From NCBI GenBank assembly GCA_020631735.1, contig CM036159.1:21801511-21865510 (forward strand): a stretch of 64,000 nt of DNA. Reading direction: 5' to 3'. The notes beneath the pieces are model-generated. The model was given only the letters and a program-made list of their open reading frames with translations, made no database searches and was not told the origin of the DNA. This document shows positions 34,512 to 44,189 of the stretch, one piece after another. A program made the translations under genes and the position numbers. The DNA is from Saccharum officinarum (taxonomy: Eukaryota; Streptophyta; Magnoliopsida; Poales; Poaceae). Position 1 is the stretch's first letter; each line of letters opens with the position of its first letter.

Positions 34512-35340
34512 TACAAAATAAAGTTAAAGCATCAGCGGCCCTTAAACTTCTAAGCATGTGCCACGTAGGTCCATAAACTTTGAAAATACATTTCTAGACC
34601 TCCAAATTTATTAAGTGATGTATCGCAAGCCCATGCTAGCCTTGTGACATCTTTTTGCTGATGTGGCATGATAGCATGACATGTATTTTTTATTTAACCT
34701 CTCCTATTTATTTTTCTCATAAAAAAATAGAACCTTCCTTCTCTCTCATCCGGGTCGCAAAGCATTGCCGGGTGCGACCGACGTGGGGCCCTAGCCTGAT
34801 GTTTGGCATGTTATTATGTTATAAAAAAATTCTACGCAATCATGTACTCCTAGGCTTCTCTCCATGTACTAAACAACGTCAACCCTTGAAGTTTTTTTGG
34901 TACGGGAGAACAAGGTCATCAGAGTCTCCCACTGATCCAACAGACGGTTGTTGAGTGAAGCCGTCAACCTTGAGCTCCACGGCGGCGAGAAACGCCATGA
35001 CCACGATTTCGAATGTCAATGGTTAACCTGAGGGATGGGTTGCTGTCTATCATTAATATATATTCAATTGAATTTGTTGACAGACAGTGTTTCCCTCACA
35101 ATAAATTAGGATAAGTATCAATATAAGTTAAATTTCAGTGAAACGAAACGGTGCCCTAGATATGCAGTAGATGATGTGATACACGCACAAACCGAGATGA
35201 CATATATCCTCCATTCAAATCTTTCGTAACTGACAAGATTCCTTTCTATTTTTAACTACAAATGGATGGGATTTTGAGATCTGCGTACATCTAAGCACAC
35301 TAGTATCTGCTCAACCGGTGAGTATTCCCTCGGTCTTCTT
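34512..35340. other. Intergenic DNA, no feature recognised
   Basis: Short frames only. Blocks like 'gtccataaactttgaaaa' suggest old transposable-element DNA, but no ends are visible. Confidence 0.35.
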
Positions 35341-35573
35341 GGGCTCATTCCAACCCAAAATATTTCCTCTTCCACTCATCACATCAAATATTTTGACGCA
35401 TGCATGAAGCAGTAAATGTAGGTAAAAAAGATAACTAATTGCATAGTTTGTCTGTAAATGTCGGGACGAATCTTTTGAGCCTAGTTAGTCCATGATTGGA
35501 TAAATTTTGCCAAATAACAACAAAAGATGCTACAGTAACTTTTCACCTACTTTTCGCGAAATGAACACACCCC
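35341..35573. mobile_element. Tourist-like MITE, diverged
   Basis: It shares 'gacgaatcttttgagcctag' and 'ccatgattggataaatt' with the MITE at 38022-38264, in the same order, and ends in a GGG.../...CCCC context. Boundaries are approximate and no clean target duplication was found. Confidence 0.6.
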
Positions 35574-35689
35574 TGCATAGTTTTCTGACATTTCTCCCAT
35601 GTTGCAGCGCTAGTTGGCATCATTCTGGGCACGCACAATGAGACAGATACAACTGACCACGAGCCGAGTATCACCTTTTTCTTGGGAGG

Positions 35690-35790
35690 GTTTCTACGGC
35701 TGATAAGTTGAGCGGTGCTATTTTGTTGCGAGAGAAAAACACTATACCATAGCTGATAAGACAAGCTGATAAGTTCAAGCGAACAGGGTG
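35690..35790. mobile_element. Short MITE remnant ('ggctgataag' type)
   Basis: 'ggctgataag', 'agagaaaaacacta' and 'aagcgaacaggg' are blocks of the same family as the split MITE at 25659-25962. Ends are approximate. Confidence 0.55.
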
Positions 35791-36454
35791 AGAGTCAGAG
35801 AGACTTGTACAGAGGGAACGAAGGAGGTGTCAGGAACCACGAATCTACAAATTTGCAATATATATATATATATAATTTGGAAAAAGAAAATGCAAAATTT
35901 GCTTCGTAATTTTGTATACAAATATGTGTACGAAACAACACAATAAGTTCTTAAAATCCTTATAGATCACACAAACAATGTAAATAGTTTAAACACTATT
36001 TTTATAGCTCAAAATATGCATAAAGTAAGCTTACAAAGTTACGATGCTACTCCCGCCGTTCAAAGGTTACGGTGGGCGAGGACGAGGTTCGCCACCGACG
36101 ACATTCCTTGTCTTTACGGGAGGGCGGGCTCGATGAGGTGGGGCCGGTCAACGGCGAAGCAACCACAGCCAGGGGCGGCGGGGTGGGGGAGGCAGGGCGC
36201 CAGTGAGCGAGAAGAAGGCAGGGAAGGAGGAGGATTTTTATATTTTAATCCTTTTTATTTAATATTTCAAAAATAATCTCATCTATAAAATATTTTCAGA
36301 TCTAACCCACCAAATAACGTTGTCGTGTCACATGCATTGGCGCGGCAAAATCCACCACGTTAGATGGCGTTTCCGACGTGGAAAACGCTATCACGCCACT
36401 CCCGCTGGCGTGACAGTACTGTTCTGTCGCGCCACCGGGAAGGGCGTAATAAGA
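35791..36454. other. Intergenic DNA, no recognisable gene
   Basis: One open frame (36016-36276) has no recognised domain. A GC-rich stretch near 36,330-36,440 with 'gtcgcgccac' words resembles retrotransposon LTR sequence, but no ends are seen. Confidence 0.35.
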
Positions 36455-37000
36455 CAAAATGTTCGAAAATTCATAACTCCTTCATACGATGTCGGATGAA
36501 GATGAACTTTATATGAAAATTGTAGTCCTCGATGAGATCTACAACTTTGTAGTTTTGAGTTTTTTTTCATTTGAGGACGTTAAGATGCTCAAACAATTAA
36601 TAATAAATTTCAGGACCATAATAACTGCGTACAAGTGCTTGTCACGTTAGAAAAATACTAGCGTTTTTGTATGGCGTCAAATAAAGATACTTTTTATATG
36701 AATGTTGTAGCCCTCAATGGAATCTACAACTTTGTAGTTTTACGTTTTTGCATTTGAAATAGTTAAAATGCACCAAAAAATAATATAAAATTTCAGCAAC
36801 ATAATAATTGTGTATTACCGTTTGTCGCATTAGAAAAATGATATTGTTTTTATATGATGTCAAATAAAAATATATTTTATATCAAAGTTGTAGCCCTTAG
36901 AGAGGCCTACAAATTTATAGTTTTGAGTTTTGATATTTGGAATGGTTAAGATGCGAAAAAAATAATCTAAAATTTCAGCAGCATATTAATAAAATGCTCG
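36455..37000. repeat. Three diverged tandem copies of a ~184-bp unit
   Basis: 'atatgaaaattgtag', 'atatgaatgttgtag' and 'atatcaaagttgtag' occur at 36511, 36696 and 36879. Each is followed by a 'ctacaa.ttt.tagttt' block and 'aaaatttcag'. The copies are AT-rich and about 184 bp long. Confidence 0.8.
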
Positions 37001-37519
37001 GGGGAGGAGGTGCTGCGGAGAGACTCCTAAAATAAAATACGATTTATCCAGGACCAGCTTTTTCTTTCACGAAATATCCTCAGGGATGCACGACGCATGC
37101 TGCATGCACCGGGCGATGTGTTCGTGGAGGTTTGTCTGTGAGCGGTGGCCTGGCCACATGGACGACATGGGCCAGCATCTTTGGCAGTGATCCTGTCATC
37201 CATGGCTTAGGCTTGGGGAAGTATGGGGACCCAAATCAGAAGAAGAAAAGTACGTATCCCACTGCCTGTTTGGCTGTTTGTTTGTTTATACCATCATATC
37301 AGTCTGAACAGTGAACAGAACAGAACAGCTGCGACTCTCCACGCCACCGAAGAGGTAATTCACAGCGGCTCCTCCCACGCACCCAAGAGCTCACCTCCTC
37401 TGTCCTCTCGCACCTTATCTTACTCGTTTAAATACCCGCGTTTCTTCTCGGGGGAGAGAAACAGCAGAGCTACATTATACCACAGAGAGAGAGAGAGGGC
37501 GGCCGCGGGACTCGGGGGG
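37001..37519 (+). promoter_or_regulatory. Upstream region and 5' UTR of the HPP gene
   Basis: No gene lies between the repeat array and the HPP start codon. A TATA-like TTTAAATACC lies at about 37,428-37,437 and a (GA)n tract at about 37,484-37,498, just before the start. This placement fits a core promoter and a 5' UTR of roughly 60 bases. The transcription start is inferred. Confidence 0.45.
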
Positions 37520-40053
37520 ATGGCTTTGCTGCAGAGCCAGAGCCTACCCGGAATTGGCTACACCAGCATAGTCTTGGCACGAGCGAGGGTGAAGCAGTGT
37601 CTGGCAGCGGCGTCGCACTCGCACGCGTCCCTCCTGCGAGCCAATGGCGGCAGGGCGGGCCTCCCCTCCTCCTCTTCCCTTAAGGCTGGCAATGCGATTG
37701 CGATCAGCTTCAGCCGGCGGAGGAGAAGGGACCTGCGCGTCGCCGCGGAGGCGGCCACGGCGGGGACGGCCAAGGTCACGCCGGCCTCGTCTGGCGGCGT
37801 CAGCATCAGCGACGTGCTCTGGCCTTCCGCCGGTGAGTCCCAGAAACTTCGATGATTCCTTTTCCTCTTTTGGTGAATTCGGAGGTTTCTTAGTATATTT
37901 GCTCTCTTCGATCCGATCTGCTGACTCCCTTTTGTCTGAAGCTCTCTGCTACTGCCAGATGATGACAACAATTTCTTGCATATTTATTTCCAGATGATGA
38001 CAACTATTTCATGCATATTTAGGCTCTGTTTAGTTGCCAGAAATTTTACAAAATTTTTCAACATTTTTCATCACATCGAATCTTTAGACGCATGTATGAA
38101 GCATTGAATATAGATAAAAAATAAAATTAATTACACAGTTTAGACAAAATGGACGAGACGAATCTTTTAAGCCTAGTTAGACCATGATTGGACACTAATT
38201 ATCAAATAACAACGAAATTTGGTACAGTGTCATTTTGCAAAATATTTTGCATCTAAACCAGCCCTTAGTTCAGAAAAAAAAAATAAGTAGTTCTTGCATA
38301 TTGGCGAACCAGCGCTGAGTTTTTGGGCTTTAAGAACAAGTTTATTACGAAGAGAAAGGCCTCCTGTTTCATCTGTTGCCCTCTGCAATAATGTTGATAC
38401 CATGCAGGAGCATTCTTGGCCATGGCGGTACTGGGGAAAATGGACCAGATGGTGGCGTTCAAGGGAGTATCCTTGACGATTGCGCCCCTTGGAGCAGTCT
38501 GCTGCGTGCTTTTCAGCGCTCCAGACTCGCCTGCAGCCAAGGTGCATGGTCAACACACATTTTAAAATATTTGTTTTCAAGAAAATAACATCTTAAAATA
38601 CAGTTCCACAATGTTTAATTTATGACGGTAGCGTAGGACGAAATAGCCGCTTTGGGCACCAGAGATGAAAAATGGTCATACATCATCCTTTTCTTTTGAG
38701 AAAAGTGTTTGGTATGATGATAGATACAGACAAATTAGCCTCAGACACTTTTCTCACATATTCCTTATTGAAATGTTCCGCTGAATTCTCTAAATTTACT
38801 GAAAAAATATTAGAATGCTCCACAAACAACCACTTAGGCGTAAATCTGACTAACCATGGTTGATTTAAGGGTAACTGAATTTAAACGAGAAAAGGCAAAG
38901 ATATCATTAACCGAGAAGAGTGGCAGTGGCAGACACAATGAGGTGGAAAAGCAAAGCATTGAGACCTCCATAGCTGCAGAAACAAAATATCCAGTTTAAA
39001 AGCATGTCGCTAATATTAATAGCGTAACACTAGGAACTAGCAACAAGGGCTTCATCATTTGTCGCCGGGGGCAAAAAATTTTTGCTCATGAAGAACTCAG
39101 CTAGGGCAACTCGGCCTTCTCATGAAAGCTCCTCGCCACCATGGTTGTTCCGCTTTGTAATGTTTCCTCCAACACTTCCTCTTAATGAAAAACGGGCACC
39201 AAGCCCCGATCGAGAAAAAAAAAATGAAGAACTCAGCTCAAAGCCACTCCAGTGTAACCACAAATTTAAATGTTTACTGAGTTATCTGATGTTTTCAAAA
39301 CAGTAAAAATACCATTGTGGCAGGCTTACAATGACCTTCCATATTGAGATAATTCGAGATTGTAGAAACCTGTAGCTACTTGCTTACAGCGAATCAAAAC
39401 CTCTTGAAATCTACCTATGATAATCAATATTAACACAGTAACGATTTGTTACTGTACAAACTTGTAGCTACTCTAATGGCGAATCAAAAGTTCTCGTGCT
39501 TCATCTATGATAATCAATACTAACACGGGTGGTAACAACTTGCAGAAATATAATATGTTCGTCGCCCAGATTGGTTGTGCGGCTTTTGGCGTATTAGCCC
39601 TCTCGTTGTTTGGGCCTGGTTGGTTCGCAAGAGGCGCAGCTCTTTCAGCCTCCATAGCATTCATGACCATCACGGGTGCTTCACATCCTCCAGGTAAATC
39701 TCCCAAGACAAATATTTCGTCTGGTTATGTTGCCCCAGCTGTCTGTCTTCATCTCTTTACTGAACTCTTGTTTTGTTGGCTCCTTATCATTTCTGAATTC
39801 TTGCAGCTGCAAGCTTGCCCCTCTTGTTTATTGATGGCCCGAAGTTTCACAATTTGCAACTTTGGTACGTGCTTTTCCCTGGAGCTGCAGGCTGCATCGT
39901 CCTTTGCTTGATTGTAAGTAAATTGGACCTCAGAAACGACTTTCTGAAAGAACATAAAGCTTAGTGCATAGAAAATAGAACATTAACCCTTATGCCACAA
40001 TATTTTTGCAGCAAGAGGTGGTGCTTTACCTGAAGAAGAACTTCAAGTTTTGA
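37520..40053 (+). CDS. HPP family integral membrane protein, plastid (nitrite transporter-like)
   Basis: Five exons: 37520-37832, 38408-38541, 39546-39693, 39807-39913 and 40012-40053, all with GT/AG borders and keeping phase, give 247 residues. Residues 1 to about 75 are Ser/Ala/Arg-rich and look like a plastid transit peptide. Then come GAFLAMAVLGKMDQMVAFKGVSLTIAPLGAVCCVLFSAPDSPAAK, KYNMFVAQIGCAAFGVLALSLFGPGWFARGAALSASIAFM and TITGASHPPAASLPLLFIDGP, holding the His-Pro-Pro motif and about four membrane segments. The Arabidopsis relatives (At5g62720 type, NITR2) are reported chloroplast-envelope nitrite transporters; that function is inferred by family. Intron 1 holds a MITE and intron 2 a LINE stub. 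The gene converges on the GINT1-like gene. A candidate AATAAA lies at 40269-40274. Confidence 0.92.
38022..38264. mobile_element. Tourist-like (PIF/Harbinger) MITE in HPP intron 1
   Basis: The ends 'ggctctgtttagttgc' and 'gcatctaaaccagccc' are inverted repeats with a few mismatches. A perfect TTA target duplication flanks the element (38019-38021 and 38265-38267). At 243 bp with no coding sequence it is a classic MITE. Confidence 0.88.
39103..39223 (+). mobile_element. 121-bp LINE stub in HPP intron 2
   Basis: A LINE 3' end ('cttcctcttaatgaaaaac', 'ccccgatcgag', poly-A) is flanked by a perfect 15-bp target duplication 'atgaagaactcagct' (39088-39102 and 39224-39238). Its 3' tail matches that of the LINE ending at 46,356, so they are one family. 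Confidence 0.92.
39365..39548 (+). repeat. ~92-bp tandem duplication at the end of HPP intron 2
   Basis: 'tgtagctact', 'gcgaatcaaaa' and 'tatgataatcaata.taaca' recur at an offset of 92 bp. The second copy ends in the exon 3 acceptor (TTGCAG, 39540-39545). The first has GATTTGTTACTG at the matching place, not an acceptor. Confidence 0.8.
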
Positions 40054-40746
40054 CTCAAGCAGCTTGACTCTATGGATTCTTGTGGCAGTCATTAGATTAA
40101 TTATTCAATCATGCACCATAAATTACATTGCCTGCATTTGCGAGAAAGTTGCGAAAATGAAGGTTTATTGTCTCCTGTCTTGGTTAAAGAAGAAAGAGGA
40201 CTTTCCTTGATACCTTGCGCTCATCAAAATACAGAGGATACAAATGTGTACATACCATTCTCCCATAGAATAAAGTCTGACAAATTGTACACAGCGAATT
40301 CTTGATAATTCTTTTTTTTTCTTCTTCTGGTAGAATCAATCCTGTAATGTAATTGTGCAAATTGAAATAACTAGGAATACTTTATGATAACCTCTTGTTA
40401 TCTGAAGGGAGATAAAACCATTTGTTCTAGAACAGAGTTGCTGTTGCATGGACAGAAGCCACAGTTACAGATTGCTGACCCAGACTCAGTACAACTCTGA
40501 CTAACAACTGAAAAAGGTTAAATTCAGAAGTGTTTAGTAATGAAATGCAAATGCAAGGGCATGACACACACAAAGAGTCTTTGAAAAACTTACAGATAGT
40601 GGATATGTGCAAAACTTATACGGCAAACTGACGACAGTTAAGAGTTACATGAATGACACTGCACTGGTCCAACACTCACCTGACTGCCTTATAAACTAAG
40701 CAGACATTTTAACAATCAAGAAAAGGCTACCCAGTTATCTATATCA
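40054..40746. other. Convergent 3' intergenic region between HPP and GINT1-like genes
   Basis: About 690 bp holds both 3' UTRs. No further gene is seen. Confidence 0.6.
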
Positions 40747-43378
40747 CTATACATCCCAGCCATCACCCCGGCTGTTAAAAGACCTCTTGGAAGTCAAATT
40801 CCCAAAAATTCCTGAAAACATATCAAGGCATTTGCTCCTAACATGGTAATGTGCCTGCGTATTTCGACTAATGGCTACTCCTGAGAACTTAGACATATCA
40901 ATTGCCCAAGCTGGTTTTACATACTCCACTGTACTTGCCGAGCTTGCATTTGCAAATAAGAAATTTAGGAGAACATCCTCACAATTAAAGAAACTATCAA
41001 CAATCTGCCTTCCCATCTCAGCCTCTTTGCTCCAGTACCTCTTAAAGGCTAGCTCATGATCCATAAATGCTGCTCCAGTTAGTATGATGTTATAACCTCT
41101 TTGTTGCCGAGCATACCTCTCATTGCGGTATTCTAGAGGCCAGCCCTCAGCAAGGCGTGGATAGTATCCAACAATCCTATCAGGGTGCTCCCTCCATACC
41201 TTGAACCCACGCTCTAAGTCATCACATGTCATCATGATATCATCATCAAGCTCCATAACAGCTCCTGTTTTAATTTCTTTGTCTATTTTGAATCTGTTGT
41301 TCAGAGTATTCTTATTTTCAACTCTGATCCTAACAGGCACCATAGACTTCAATTCACCTTGCACTGGGGCTCGACCTTTGTTCCAGACCACTACAATCTC
41401 CCTCACTGATGCGCATTTAGAGTAATGCTCCACAAACATCTTCAAATTCCAAAATCGGGCGTCATAGGTCATGGTCAACAATGTGAACTGTGAGTACCTA
41501 CCCCTAATAGGATATGGCTCTTCTGCACCATTGCCACCAAAGATGTAATTAGTCCCCAAAAAAGTTAGCACTACTAATACCAAAATTATAAAAGCTATAT
41601 AAACTCGGTCTTTCCAAGCTCTGTAATTAATTTTCCCACCAATAAGAGATCCCAACCTGTTCACATTGCAGATAAGCCAACTAAATTTATGGCACAGCAG
41701 TACCTGCTTCTCTATATCAAAGGTGTCACTCCGTTTCTCAGTATGTGGTAAATACCATCTAAGTGGTAAGGTGCACTTGATTGCGCCAATAAGCCCACCA
41801 AGTAGAAGAACCAAAATGCAAGCAGCACCATAAAACACACAGCCTACGGTCAGACGACGAATTGAGTCACCTGAGGGCACTCTGTCACCATCCATTACCC
41901 CAATCCAATGTTGACTTAATGGAAGCTGCTGGACATCAAGGTGATGGGACCTTGCACCATTCCATGCATTTCGGTCCTTGAGGGGTTTGTCAAGGACAAA
42001 TGGGACCGCGACTTCCTTGTATTGATCTGCTGTCAGGACTTGAACTCTGAATACTTGGATGGTATAGCCAGATCCACCACCACGAATTTTTCCTATGCGA
42101 TAAAGATTGTCATTGTAAATGAACGGCCTGCCTCCATTTCTGGCACTTGGCCTATTGCCTGTATTATGAATTGGGTTCTGCTTGTGTGGATTCCAAGGAC
42201 CAAGAGGAGAGCTGCTGTACCAAATAAAGAGTTCACCTGTCTGTTTTGCGCCATAAGAACTTAAATCTGATCCAAGGAGCCAATAGGAACCCTTGAAATG
42301 TATGATGACCGAATCTACAAGGGGCCTCTCCAGAAGGACCTTTTCTAATTCCCACTTAAGGGGAAAGTCCACGGCACGATATAACATAAGGTTTCCTTTC
42401 TTGCTGCTTTCAGGCATCATGTAAGTCTGTCAAAGTAAGGGAAAGGAAAGAAAACAGATAGATAGGAAAATCATCAGAACAAGAGTTTCTTTGTTGATGA
42501 TAAACAATGCACAATTTTCTCCAATACGTGAATAGAATATTTACCTCGTTTCCATGACTAAACACATATGGATAAGAAAGGTGCCACTCCTCATCCAACA
42601 CTACACCCAGTTGCTGCCATGTTGTGCCGGCGTCCTTGCTCACAGCAGCAGCAATGTCGCCTTGTGATGAAATGGGGTTCTTGGTCTCGAAAAACATATA
42701 AATGGCGTCCCCCTAAAGACATTGTAGCAATGCATTATGCATTCACCAAGAGTGGAGACAAACTGCAAACTAGTACTATTTTAGTTTGAAACCACAGCAT
42801 AACGTCAAAATCGTGGCACTGTCATGAGATCAATATGCCAACTCTTTTATGTAATTGAGAGTTATCCGCAGCAGTAGATGATTCGTCCCTTATAAATGCA
42901 CTATAAATTTCTAATAAGGCTAGGAAAGCAAAGCAAAGCAAAGCTCCCCAACCTGGATGAAGAGAAATGGGTTGGCGACAAAGCTGCTAGGGAATCCAGC
43001 CTCCGCCACGTCGGCGCACGTCACTACCGGGTTCGCCACTGGCCATGCCGCCCCAGGGCCACTAGAGATCCTCCACTGCATCCACAAAAACCAAGCCAAT
43101 TAAACACCACCACCACGAGGAGAGGGAGAAGGGGATGAGCTCGGGGAGTTGGTTACGCGCTCGATGGGTTTGAGGGAGAAGGGGGAGTCCCCGAGGAAGA
43201 CGCCGGCGGACCAGGAACCCTCGGCGTCGGGGCGGCACCCGCGGGTGGCCGGCGGGTGCGGGAAACGGGGGAAGGCTGCGCGGGAGTACGCGACCGCGGC
43301 GAGGGTGAGGAAGGCGAGCATTGCGGCAAGGTAGGCGTGCGCGGAGGGCGCTGGAGGCTGGCGGCGGCGATGCTCCAT
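40747..43378 (-). CDS. GINT1: GINT1-like glucosamine inositolphosphorylceramide transferase (GH43-like plus GT64)
   Basis: Four exons on the minus strand (43157-43378, 42953-43075, 42545-42712, 40747-42426) with GT/AG borders give about 730 residues, close to the roughly 765 of Arabidopsis GINT1. An N-terminal signal anchor (AYLAAMLAFLTLAAVAYS, residues 15-32) suggests a Golgi membrane protein. A GH43-like domain follows (WPVANPVVTCADV, FFETKNPISSQGDIAAAVS, GRPFIYNDNLYRIGK). Two more hydrophobic segments lie near residues 365-387 and 457-475. The C-terminal GT64 domain (about 483-715) has FTLLTMTYDAR, the metal-binding LDDDIMM and NCEDVLLNF. In Arabidopsis GINT1 adds GlcNAc to glycosyl inositol phosphoryl ceramides. 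The start MEHRRR was chosen because it precedes the anchor; upstream in-frame ATGs exist (to 43507). Confidence 0.9.
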
Positions 43379-43723
43379 CGCCGGCCGCGGGGGTGACAAC
43401 GGCATGGATCGGTAGCGGTTAGAGATTTGTAGCTGATGATGATCGTGGCACGGCACCGCCGCCGCGAAAAGAGCAGGCAGCAGGGGGACGAGGCGCGCCG
43501 CGCGCAAAAGATGGCGTCAGCGACTCAGCGTTGCTGCGTGTGCGTGGGCGGCTTTCTTCGATGGGCCGGGCCCGTGATGACAGAAACTCAGAAAGGCTGA
43601 GCAGGCGCCGCGCGACAAGGAAGAAGGCCAGCAAGGCCTTGTGATGATCCATGAACAATAGGAGCAAGCGGGCCAAAGGGAAACATGGCTCCGGTTTCTT
43701 ATTAAAATCTTGTCTACGCCTAA
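43379..43723 (-). promoter_or_regulatory. 5' region of the GINT1-like gene
   Basis: GC-rich DNA upstream of the start codon contains GGGCCCGGCCCAT (43562-43574), which includes site II-like GGCCCA words. No other gene is recognised. Confidence 0.4.
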
Positions 43724-43779
43724 GACGTGCAATATTTTAGAGAATCCAGATGCGCGATCAATTTTAGGAACATAAGTTA

Positions 43780-44144
43780 GAGCATCTCCAAGAGCTTGCC
43801 AAAATTTACTTGGCAAATATCGTGATTTGACAACTCGCTAAAATATATGGCAAGTGAAAAAATAGACTCTCTCCAAGAGTTTGTCATTTGGACTTGGTAA
43901 AATAAGAAGAGGCCCGCTAAGCGAACGAAGAGCCCCGTTAAGAAACGAAGAGCCCCGCTTAAATTTGCATGTGAAGCCGGATGCGCGCTCGCGCTCAGCG
44001 CGCAAATATGCGCGTGGAGGGGGGAGATTTGCCAAGTTGCTAAAATTTGCCAAGTTTGATGCCAAACTGTTGGAGCACAATTTTTTATGTTTTGCCAAAA
44101 ATAGATGGATGTCAAGTTGATTTGGCAAACTCTTGGAGATGCTC
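43780..44144. mobile_element. TA-flanked TIR element ('gagcatctccaa' family), 365 bp
   Basis: The ends 'gagcatctccaagagcttgcc' and the inverse of 'ggcaaactcttggagatgctc' match at nearly all positions. TA dinucleotides flank both sides. Copy B lacks it at the matching place (...aaagtta/gttta...), giving an empty site. It carries short repeated units containing 'cgaagagcccc' (about 43,905-43,965) and has no coding sequence. Confidence 0.85.
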
Positions 44145-44189
44145 TATGCTATACATACTCCTAAAAGACCCCCGCGAGACCAGCTGAGC

